Part shown: piece after piece, positions 1-5,355 of the stretch | Layout: every line of letters starts with the position of its first letter | How positions within the stretch are numbered: the first letter of the stretch is position 1 | NCBI GenBank assembly: GCA_030632305.1 | Contig: DAOVUZ010000053.1 | Location: 1-5,355, forward strand | DNA length: 5,355 nt | From: Dehalococcoidales bacterium | GTDB taxonomy: Bacteria > Chloroflexota > Dehalococcoidia > Dehalococcoidales > DAOVUZ01 | Reading direction: 5' to 3' | The notes under the pieces: generated by a model | Told to the model about the DNA's origin: nothing | Database searches by the model: none | What the model saw: the letters and a program-made list of their open reading frames with translations, nothing else | Made by a program: the position numbers and the translations under genes

Positions 1-744
1 CAGTTATTTGTCACCGCCCATGAAATACAGCCCGAATGGCATGTCAGGATGCAGGCCGCCTTCCAGAAGTCCACCCATAACGCAGTATCGAAAACAGTCA
101 ACTTCCCCCAGGAGGCGACCACGGAAGACATAGCCAAGGTATATATGATGGCTTACCAGGAGGGGCTAAAGGGAATAACCATTTACCGGGATAGAAGCCG
201 TGAGTCACAGGTGTTGAGCACAGGCAAGGTAGAAAAGGTGGAGGGTGCCGGGCTTACCCCCAGGAAGAGGACAAAGGTAACCTCTGGCATAACTGAGAGA
301 GTAACCACCGGCTGCGGCTATATCTATGTAACCGTTAACTCTGATGAGCATGGGATATGCGAGGTCTTCTCCACCCTGGGTAAAGCTGGCGGCTGTGCCT
401 CAGCCCAACTTGAAGCCACCTGCCGGCTTATTTCCCTGGCGCTGAGGTCCGGAATAGATGTCGCCTCCGTGGTAAGACAGCTTCGCGGTATCCGCTGCCC
501 GTCCATTGCCTGGGAAGAAGGTAAGGCAGTTCTCTCCTGTGGCGATGCCATTGCCAGTGTTCTGGAAAAACATATAAAGGGTAATACTGGTGGTGATGGC
601 AATCACGGCGGTGGTACGGTGAATAAGCCGGAAGGTTATGGCTTAGCCAGGAATATAGCCGGGCAGTGCCCCGACTGCGGCAATCTTCTGGTCTATCAGG
701 AAGGCTGCTTCATCTGCCCCAGCTGCGGGTACACCAAGTGCTGA
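1..744 (+). CDS. nrdJ: Adenosylcobalamin-dependent (class II) ribonucleoside reductase, C-terminal part
   Basis: Cytoplasmic enzyme that reduces ribonucleotides to deoxyribonucleotides using a radical generated from coenzyme B12. The frame is open from base 1, so the gene is cut by the window edge; 247 residues remain, perhaps the last third of a typical bacterial NrdJ. Visible residues 1-67 are the end of the catalytic barrel, with the family-typical stretches LFVTAHEIQPEWH, STHNAVSKTVNF (24-35) and GITIYRDRSR. About residues 95-192 form a TSCPD-type domain with paired cysteines and an LSCGDAI motif. A glycine-rich linker (about 193-211) follows, then a cysteine-rich zinc-ribbon-like tail with Cys 223, 226, 236, 239, 242 and 247. 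In class II reductases of this type the tail is known to support re-reduction of the active site. The gene is convergent with purQ, with 13 bases between stop codons. Its promoter and start lie outside the window. Confidence 0.95.
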   Translation, partial: QLFVTAHEIQPEWHVRMQAAFQKSTHNAVSKTVNFPQEATTEDIAKVYMMAYQEGLKGITIYRDRSRESQVLSTGKVEKVEGAGLTPRKRTKVTSGITERVTTGCGYIYVTVNSDEHGICEVFSTLGKAGGCASAQLEATCRLISLALRSGIDVASVVRQLRGIRCPSIAWEEGKAVLSCGDAIASVLEKHIKGNTGGDGNHGGGTVNKPEGYGLARNIAGQCPDCGNLLVYQEGCFICPSCGYTKC

Positions 745-757
745 ATGGGAAAGAGAC

Positions 758-1528
758 TTACAAACCTTTCGCCCACTTTACCGCATTCAGGAAGACCTGG
801 AAGCCATCGCCGTGCTCTTTGGCGCCCTGCCTCGTCCACTGCGGGTGCTGGGTGCCCCGAATATAGCGCTCCGGGTGCGGCATCAAGGCAAAAATACGCC
901 CCGAGGCATCACAAATACCGGCAATATTGCCTGCCGAACCATTAGGGTTATATGGATAGCCAGCTTTGTTGTCTCCCTGCTCATCAGCATAATACACGAC
1001 TACATTTAACTCAGGCAGGACCTCGGAGTCAGCCACCACCTTGCCCTCAGCATGGGCAACGGGCAGATACATACTATCTATCCCCTTGGTAAACAAGCAG
1101 GGGCTATCCTTATTCACCCGCAGATAGACCCAGCGACACTCAAATTTACCCGAATCATTGGCGACCACGGTTAATGGTGGCGAACTGCCATTTGATAGCC
1201 GGGGTAAAATGCCGGCTTTCACCAGCACCTGAAAGCCATTACAGATACCCAGGATTAGCCCACCACCTTCAATAAACCTCAGTATATCTTCACCGAGCTT
1301 CAGCCTCAGCTCATTGGCCAGCACCTTGCCCGCAGCAATATCATCACCGTAGGTAAAACCGCCGGGAACAACCAGTATCTGGTAGTCGGAGAGTCGCTGT
1401 TGACCACGAATTAGCTGGTTAATATGAACCGAGGTCGCTACTGCTCCCGCCTGCTGGAAGGCAAAGGCAGTTTCAGCATCACAGTTTGTCCCCGGGGCTC
1501 GCAGTATCAGTGTCTTTACTTTACCCAT
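758..1528 (-). CDS. purQ: Phosphoribosylformylglycinamidine synthase, glutaminase subunit PurQ
   Basis: Class I glutamine amidotransferase subunit of FGAM synthase. It hydrolyses glutamine and passes ammonia to PurL in step four of de novo purine synthesis, in the cytoplasm. The 256-residue product shows the whole fold: N-terminal LRAPGTNCD, the VVPGGFTYGDD oxyanion-strand region (53-63), the nucleophile Cys96 in GICNGFQ, and the catalytic His218 and Glu220 in MPHPER. NPNGSAGNIAGI (194-205) is typical of PurQ. It is somewhat longer than the Bacillus protein (about 227 residues) but appears complete. The ATG start lies 6 bases after the purL stop and has only a weak ribosome site (GGTAGA, overlapping that stop), so translation is probably coupled to purL. 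It is the last gene of the transcript before the convergent nrdJ. Confidence 0.97.
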   Translation of the reverse strand: MGKVKTLILRAPGTNCDAETAFAFQQAGAVATSVHINQLIRGQQRLSDYQILVVPGGFTYGDDIAAGKVLANELRLKLGEDILRFIEGGGLILGICNGFQVLVKAGILPRLSNGSSPPLTVVANDSGKFECRWVYLRVNKDSPCLFTKGIDSMYLPVAHAEGKVVADSEVLPELNVVVYYADEQGDNKAGYPYNPNGSAGNIAGICDASGRIFALMPHPERYIRGTQHPQWTRQGAKEHGDGFQVFLNAVKWAKGL

Positions 1529-1534
1529 TGGTTT

Positions 1535-4414
1535 CTACCAGCGAAGGGGCTTCTGCCACGCCTCCTTCAATTCATTAATAGGGGTAGCCACAACCTTCCT
1601 GCCATCCACTCCATATACCTCCAGCACCTCGGTATCGGTAACCTGACCGACAGCCGCTAGGCTGGCGCCGCTCATTACCTGTTCAAACTCGCCCTTGCTC
1701 TCTGGCGCTATCTCAACCAAGAACCGGCTGTTCGATTCGGAGAAGAGTATGAAGTCATCCCTGTCTACAGGCTCACCCAGTGGAACGGATTTCAAGGAAA
1801 TGGTCGCTCCCAGTCCCCCGGCAAATGCCATCTCGGCAACAGCGACCCCGATGCCGCCATCGCTACAGTCATGACAGGCTCTAACCAGGCCCTTCTCAGT
1901 AGCCAGGCTCAACCTATCCATCAGTTCCCTGGCACGCCGGGGATTTACCTTGGGCACATTATTCCCCATAAAACCATGAGTTCCAAAATATCCCGACCCT
2001 CCAAGCTCATTCTGGGTGGTGCCAGCAATATAAATCAGGTCACCGACTTTCTTGAAATCCATTGATACCGCTCGATTCACATCTTCCATAACGCTGATGG
2101 CAGAAATGAGCAGGGTGTGGGGGATAGATATAATCCTGCCATTGGATTCAAACTCGTTATTAAGGCTATCCTTACCCGAAATGAAAGGGGTCTCATAGGC
2201 AGTCGCCATATCGTAGCACGCCTGAGCCGCCCTGACTAAAGCCCCCAGCATATCCTGTCGGTCGGTATTACCCCAGCAGAAATTATCAAGCAAAGCTACC
2301 TGGCGTAGATTACCACCAACGGCTACAATCTGACGCAGCGCCTCATCAATGACTGACGCCGCCATCCAGTAGGGGTCTATCTCTCCATATTTAGGGTTTA
2401 TGCCATTGGCGACGATTACCCCCATTTCAGAACCTAAAATCGGTCTGATAATAGCGGCATCGCCCGGTCCATCATTATTCTTTCCCACCAGAGGCTTGAG
2501 GACACTAGCCCCCTGTACCTCATGGTCGTACTGGCGTATAACCCATTCCTTGCTACATACATTCCACGAGCCAAGAATTTGAAGTAAAGCCTCACCTAAA
2601 TCCGGTGGCTTAGCCAAGTCAGGCTCAGCATACTGTGGTTGCTCCCACACTGCCTCTCTCTTCACCTGGGGATAACCCTTATGTAAGAATTCCATATCAA
2701 GGTCACCCACCAAGTTCCCGTTATAGAAAAGCTGAAGTCTTAAGTCATCAGTGAACTCACCAATGACTGCCGCCTCTACATTTTCGCCGGCAAAAAGGTT
2801 TAATAATTCGTCGATACAGTCTGGTGGGACAGCCAGCACCATTCGCTCCTGAGATTCCGACACCCATATTTCGGTGTAAGACAGCCCGGCATATTTCAGC
2901 GGAACTTTATCCAGGTAAACCCGCACCCCGGTTTCGGCAGCCATCTCGCCTACTGCCGAGGAAAGCCCCCCACCTCCACAGTCAGTTATCCGACAATACA
3001 GTCGGCGGTCTCTGGCCTGAAGTAGAACATCAATAAGCCTCTTCTCCACAATGGGATTGCCAATCTGAACCGAGCTATAAGAAACGGTGGTTGACTCCTC
3101 AGTAAGCTGCTCCGAGGCAAAGGTTACCCCGTGTATTCCATCCCTTCCCGTTCTGCCCCCGACCAATACCACTAAATCACCAGCCTGCTGCTGACCTCGC
3201 TGAGCAAGGTCTTTCGGCAGCAGTCCCAGTGTTCCACAGAAGACAAGGGGGTTAGCAATATAGCGCTCATCAAAGAGTATAGCCCCGTTAAGGGTAGGTA
3301 TCCCCAGACGGTTGGCATAGTCAGCCACCCCAGCCCGAACCCCCTTAAAAATACGACGCGGATGTAAAACACCCTTGGGTAGTTTCTCATAAGGGAAATC
3401 AGGGGGAGCAAAACAGAATACATCTGTGTTCAATATAGGCTTGGCACCTAACCCGGTGCCGAGGGGGTCGCGAACCACACCACCTATCCCTGTGGCTGCC
3501 CCTCCGTAGGGCTCAACTGCCGACGGGTGATTATGGGTCTCAACCTTGAAACACAGTGCCCAGTGACCATCAAAATCAATTACCCCGGCATTATCCTCAA
3601 AAACAGAAAGGCACCACGGCTTAGCCAGCTCCTCGGTTGCCTTCATAATAGTAGCCTTGAGCAGGTTATCTATAGTGGTGGTACCAAACCTGATTTTGCC
3701 TTTAAATGTCTTGTGGACGCAGTGCTCGGACCAGGTCTGTGCCAGTGTCTCCAGTTCAGCGTCAGTCGGGTTTCGCCCCTGCTGGTGGAAATAGGCAATA
3801 ATAGCCTGGAGTTCATCATCGGTAAAGCCAAATCGCTGCCTGACCTGGGAAAACCCGGCATTATCTAATTCCAGAATGTCTACCTGATTTAACCTGAATC
3901 TATACTGGGGGTTCTCAGGAAACCCGAAGTGCTCCGGCTCAACTACATGCTGGATAATCGGGTTTACCAGAAGCCTATCGCATATAACCTGTAACTGATA
4001 TTCATCCGGTCGCCCCTGAAGTAAGTATCGTCGGACTGTTTTAACCACCCTGACACCACCCATACCTAGGTCCTGGAGCGCTTTCATAATAGTTTCCTCG
4101 ACCGGGTCAGTAACACCAGCATTGTAAGCAACCTCAATAGTATGGGATTGCTTATCAACCTCACCCCCTTTATCCCCCTCGACGACATCAGTGGCGGGGG
4201 TAAAATACTGGTATTCTTGAGTCACCGGGTCGGCGAGAAGGCTTCGGCAGATAAGGTTCAACTCATCAGGCGATAAATCGGCATCCAGCCAGTATATGTC
4301 CGCTACCTGAACATTGGAGACGGTTGTTATTCCCAGGTCACATATATCCCTGACCAGACCAAGCCCTCTGGCATCGGGCAGGTGACTCTTTAAGCAGACT
4401 TCCACTCTATGCAT
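1535..4414 (-). CDS. purL: FGAM synthase large subunit PurL with two N-terminal PurS-like domains
   Basis: ATP-dependent ligase subunit of FGAM synthase, converting formylglycinamide ribonucleotide plus ammonia to FGAM. The product is 959 residues from the preferred start. Residues 1-72 and 90-163 are two PurS-like repeats joined by a charged linker (about 73-89). The PurL core follows, with TWSEHC (227-232), KVETHNHP (290-297), GGAATGIGG (304-312), SGKDS (746-750) and CHDCSDGG (847-854). Small PurL proteins are about 720-750 residues, so the extra length equals the two PurS-like modules. No separate purS is present. The frame has three possible starts: TTG at 4435, ATG at 4432 and ATG at 4414. 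I prefer 4414 because it directly precedes the first PurS beta strand (HRVEV) and has a GGGTG sequence seven bases upstream; the earlier two lack a convincing ribosome site. It is followed after 6 bases by purQ, clearly one operon. Confidence 0.95.
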   Translation of the reverse strand: MHRVEVCLKSHLPDARGLGLVRDICDLGITTVSNVQVADIYWLDADLSPDELNLICRSLLADPVTQEYQYFTPATDVVEGDKGGEVDKQSHTIEVAYNAGVTDPVEETIMKALQDLGMGGVRVVKTVRRYLLQGRPDEYQLQVICDRLLVNPIIQHVVEPEHFGFPENPQYRFRLNQVDILELDNAGFSQVRQRFGFTDDELQAIIAYFHQQGRNPTDAELETLAQTWSEHCVHKTFKGKIRFGTTTIDNLLKATIMKATEELAKPWCLSVFEDNAGVIDFDGHWALCFKVETHNHPSAVEPYGGAATGIGGVVRDPLGTGLGAKPILNTDVFCFAPPDFPYEKLPKGVLHPRRIFKGVRAGVADYANRLGIPTLNGAILFDERYIANPLVFCGTLGLLPKDLAQRGQQQAGDLVVLVGGRTGRDGIHGVTFASEQLTEESTTVSYSSVQIGNPIVEKRLIDVLLQARDRRLYCRITDCGGGGLSSAVGEMAAETGVRVYLDKVPLKYAGLSYTEIWVSESQERMVLAVPPDCIDELLNLFAGENVEAAVIGEFTDDLRLQLFYNGNLVGDLDMEFLHKGYPQVKREAVWEQPQYAEPDLAKPPDLGEALLQILGSWNVCSKEWVIRQYDHEVQGASVLKPLVGKNNDGPGDAAIIRPILGSEMGVIVANGINPKYGEIDPYWMAASVIDEALRQIVAVGGNLRQVALLDNFCWGNTDRQDMLGALVRAAQACYDMATAYETPFISGKDSLNNEFESNGRIISIPHTLLISAISVMEDVNRAVSMDFKKVGDLIYIAGTTQNELGGSGYFGTHGFMGNNVPKVNPRRARELMDRLSLATEKGLVRACHDCSDGGIGVAVAEMAFAGGLGATISLKSVPLGEPVDRDDFILFSESNSRFLVEIAPESKGEFEQVMSGASLAAVGQVTDTEVLEVYGVDGRKVVATPINELKEAWQKPLRW
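3926..4414 (-). other. Tandem PurS-like domain region of PurL
   Basis: Two repeats can be aligned by eye. Repeat 1 spans about 4202-4414 and repeat 2 about 3926-4147. Both open with a V/I-E-V strand, have a D-x-x helix start, and close with a matching block: ICRSLLADPVTQ in repeat 1 and ICDRLLVNPIIQ in repeat 2. PurS is normally a free protein of about 80 residues that forms a dimer; in the long single-chain PurL of enterobacteria the N-terminal domain mimics such a dimer. The same arrangement is inferred here, although PurQ remains separate. Confidence 0.8.
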
Positions 4415-4468
4415 TGAATAACACCCATACATCAACTGGAGAAAATCTCAGAAGGCTAATCCCCCTCT

Positions 4469-4530
4469 AAAATAAATTATCTTCCTCAACGGGGTGTTTA
4501 AGAGGAGTTCTGCCCCATAATAGGAAGATA
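4469..4530 (-). terminator. Possible intrinsic terminator or attenuator between yqeY and purL
   Basis: Read on the - strand, TATCTTCCT (4530-4522) pairs perfectly over 9 bases with AGGAAGATA (4486-4478). Nested inside, GGGG (4516-4513) pairs with CCCC (4494-4491). The right arm runs directly into ATTTATTTT (4477-4469), a T-rich tract as expected for intrinsic termination. The internal loop (5 and 4 bases) and the AT-rich outer stem make it weaker than a textbook terminator. It could end the rpsU-yqeY transcript or attenuate read-through into purL-purQ. Confidence 0.4.
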
Positions 4531-4544
4531 CATTCACATCATAA
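4517..4544 (-). promoter_or_regulatory. Weak candidate promoter for purL-purQ
   Basis: On the - strand, TATTAT (4522-4517) matches the -10 consensus at five of six positions. A poor -35 (TTATGA, 4544-4539, three of six) lies 16 bases upstream. Transcription would start near 4510, about 95 bases before the preferred purL start. The -10 lies inside the nested palindrome, which weakens the case. It is offered only because no better purL promoter is visible. Confidence 0.2.
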
Positions 4545-4552
4545 CTGTCTTC

Positions 4553-4579
4553 CCCCTTCCCCTGATAAGGGGGAAGGGG
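4553..4579. repeat. Perfect 10-bp inverted repeat made of C and G runs
   Basis: CCCCTTCCCC (4553-4562) and GGGGAAGGGG (4570-4579) form a perfect 10-bp stem with a 7-base loop (TGATAAG). On the - strand it begins six bases after the yqeY stop codon. Neither side has a clear run of T, so it is not a textbook intrinsic terminator. It may act as a 3'-end stabiliser of the rpsU-yqeY transcript or be a REP-like dispersed palindrome. Confidence 0.65.
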
Positions 4580-4585
4580 ATAGGT

Positions 4586-5047
4586 TTACGAACTTAGTAA
4601 CTCAGTTACCACCGCATTTATCTCCCGTCCATCGGCTCTACCCTTAAGCTGAGCAATAAGGTTCGGCATAACCTTTCCCTTATCACCAAGTCCCAGCGCC
4701 CCCACCTCTTCAATAACCTGGCGAGCGGCGGTTATAATCTCCTCCCGGGTCATCTGCTGTGGTAAATACTCGTTGAGGATAGCCAGCTCAGCCTCTTCTT
4801 GAGCCAGCAGGTCGTGGCGGTCTCCCAACTTAAAGGCATCAATACTCTCATGCCGTTGCCTAACTTCCTTAGCGATAACACCAAGAACATCGGCATCAGC
4901 CAAAGTAGCCTGCTGCGCAATTTCAGTATTTTTGATGGCAGCCATCAACAGTCGAATAACCGAACGCCTTACCTTATCTCCACTCCTCATCGCCTGCTTA
5001 AGGTCGTCGGTTAGTTTTTGTTTTAACGGGGAAAATTGTGCTTCCAC
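4586..5047 (-). CDS. GatB/YqeY domain-containing protein
   Basis: Small cytoplasmic helical protein of 153 residues, close to the usual family length (about 148 in Bacillus YqeY). The fold is related to the tRNA-binding tail of GatB in the amidotransferase that makes Gln-tRNA and Asn-tRNA; the role of the free-standing protein is not firmly established. Family-typical segments are LKQAMRSGDKVRRSVIRLLMAAIKN (as LKQAM at 16-20 and VIRLLMAAIKN at 30-40), EVRQRHESIDAF (61-72), EEAELAILNEYLP (84-96) and a C-terminal GKVMPNLIAQLKGRADG region (124-140). The start is GTG, supported by AGAAGG five bases upstream (5058-5053); that site overlaps the end of rpsU, whose stop codon is two bases before this start. 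The pair is therefore one transcript, probably translationally coupled. The same rpsU-yqeY order is known in Bacillus. Confidence 0.93.
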   Translation of the reverse strand: MEAQFSPLKQKLTDDLKQAMRSGDKVRRSVIRLLMAAIKNTEIAQQATLADADVLGVIAKEVRQRHESIDAFKLGDRHDLLAQEEAELAILNEYLPQQMTREEIITAARQVIEEVGALGLGDKGKVMPNLIAQLKGRADGREINAVVTELLSS

Positions 5048-5049
5048 TG

Positions 5050-5238
5050 CTACCTTCTCAATGCTCTAGCAGTCTTGCGTCTCCTCGCCGCCTCCTTACG
5101 CTTACGCTTAGCACTAGGCTTCTCGTAGTGTCCCCGACGGCGAACCTCAGCCAGAATGCCAGCCTGTTGCACCCTTTTGTTAAACCGCCTGAGCAAACTC
5201 TCAAAGCTCTCGTTGTCACCGGCTATTACATCAGCCAA
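5050..5238 (-). CDS. rpsU: 30S ribosomal protein S21
   Basis: Small basic protein of the 30S ribosomal subunit platform, near the anti-Shine-Dalgarno end of 16S rRNA, involved in initiation. The 62-residue product is full length for the family. It shows the typical NESFESLLRRFNKRVQQAG segment (9-27), the RRRGHYEKPSAKRKRK core (33-48) and a very basic C-terminus ending RALRR. The start codon is TTG. An in-frame TGA lies only two codons upstream and there is no nearby in-frame ATG or GTG, so this start is well constrained; it also places the conserved N-terminus (ADVIAGDNESFE) correctly. A strong ribosome site precedes it. It is the first gene of the rpsU-yqeY transcript. Confidence 0.97.
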   Translation of the reverse strand: MADVIAGDNESFESLLRRFNKRVQQAGILAEVRRRGHYEKPSAKRKRKEAARRRKTARALRR

Positions 5239-5248
5239 ATAATATCAT

Positions 5249-5255
5249 CCCCCTT
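5249..5255 (-). promoter_or_regulatory. Ribosome binding site of rpsU
   Basis: AAGGGGG on the - strand matches the ideal AAGGAGG at six of seven positions and sits 10 bases before the TTG start at 5238. This strong site supports the choice of a TTG codon. An ATG lying just after it (5248-5246) is out of frame and runs into a stop within six codons. Confidence 0.75.
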
Positions 5256-5296
5256 CTTATAACCTACCTAATAATACCAAGTTTATTTATCACCAC

Positions 5297-5325
5297 ATTT
5301 TAACCAGCACAAGCCACCCTGTCAA
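5297..5325 (-). promoter_or_regulatory. Housekeeping (sigma-70 type) promoter of rpsU-yqeY
   Basis: On the - strand a perfect -35 box TTGACA (5325-5320) is followed, after exactly 17 bases, by TAAAAT (5302-5297), five of six to the -10 consensus. Transcription should start near 5290, giving a leader of about 50 bases before the rpsU TTG. No other gene lies between it and rpsU. The 30 bases beyond it to the window edge show nothing recognisable. Confidence 0.8.
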
Positions 5326-5355
5326 GGAACGGCAAACAGATGGCACCCTCCGCAG

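Larger units (their letters stand above)
4415..4585. other. Intergenic region between yqeY and purL, no gene seen
   Basis: No coding region is supported here. On the - strand it is the downstream region of yqeY and the leader of purL. It contains a G/C-run hairpin just after the yqeY stop (4553-4579), a nested palindrome followed by a T-rich stretch (4469-4530), and one weak promoter candidate. I see no purine riboswitch core and no recognisable PurR operator. The density of short inverted repeats suggests either regulatory structures or a small dispersed intergenic element. Confidence 0.6.

Noticed and set aside
49..744. Complete gene starting at the ATG at 49
   Set aside because: The frame is open to base 1 and the 16 residues before this Met match the conserved NrdJ sequence, so the ATG is internal and the gene is truncated by the window.
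3527..3868. A 113-codon open frame on the + strand opposite purL
   Set aside because: It lies entirely antisense to conserved purL codons, has no recognisable domain, and is explained by the reading frame of the real gene.
4412..4435. Upstream TTG (4435) or ATG (4432) as the purL start
   Set aside because: Both would add six or seven residues without a convincing ribosome site. The ATG at 4414 fits the PurS domain boundary and has GGGTG seven bases upstream.
4485..4489. TTGAGG at 4489-4484 as a -35 box for purL
   Set aside because: No acceptable -10 hexamer lies 15 to 19 bases downstream; that interval is mostly AGAGGGGG.
4415..4510. Possible purine riboswitch in the purL leader
   Set aside because: The conserved loop sequences and three-way junction expected of a guanine or adenine riboswitch are not present; only simple stems are seen.
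4551..4583. G-quadruplex in the G-run repeat
   Set aside because: Each strand has only two long G runs close together, fewer than the four needed for a stable intramolecular quadruplex. The hairpin is the better explanation.

Overview
This is a compact stretch of bacterial housekeeping genes, with roughly half G+C. It holds five protein genes: one on the + strand, cut by the left edge of the window, and four on the - strand. No mobile element, CRISPR array or RNA gene is visible. The organism looks like a member of the Chloroflexota, perhaps near the Dehalococcoidia. That placement is inferred from the style of the proteins (a B12-dependent NrdJ, and a PurL carrying PurS-like domains), the non-ATG starts, and G/C-run hairpins between genes. 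It is a guess from family resemblance, not a database result.

Layout, left to right. Positions 1-744 (+) encode the C-terminal third or so of an adenosylcobalamin-dependent (class II) ribonucleotide reductase, ending in a cysteine-rich tail. Only 13 bases separate its stop codon from that of the convergent purQ (758-1528, -). Just upstream of purQ in the same transcript lies purL (1535-4414, -), which has two PurS-like modules fused to its N-terminus. Positions 4415-4585 hold no gene but contain two stem-loop structures. Then come a GatB/YqeY-domain gene (4586-5047, -) and rpsU for ribosomal protein S21 (5050-5238, -). These two are two bases apart and are driven by a near-consensus housekeeping promoter at 5297-5325.

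How the genes work together. PurL and PurQ together form formylglycinamidine ribonucleotide (FGAM) synthase, the fourth step of de novo purine synthesis. PurQ releases ammonia from glutamine and PurL performs the ATP-dependent amidation. The separate PurS protein that normally bridges the two appears to be supplied by the fused PurS-like repeats. Ribonucleotide reductase then turns nucleotides into deoxynucleotides, so the neighbourhood is loosely nucleotide-themed. The rpsU-yqeY pair is a translation-linked operon also seen in Bacillus. Whether it is transcribed into purL-purQ depends on a possible terminator or attenuator at 4469-4530.

The window is mostly ordinary core metabolism. The points worth a second look are the tandem PurS-PurL fusion, the nested palindrome in the purL leader, the TTG start of rpsU, and the cysteine layout of the NrdJ tail.
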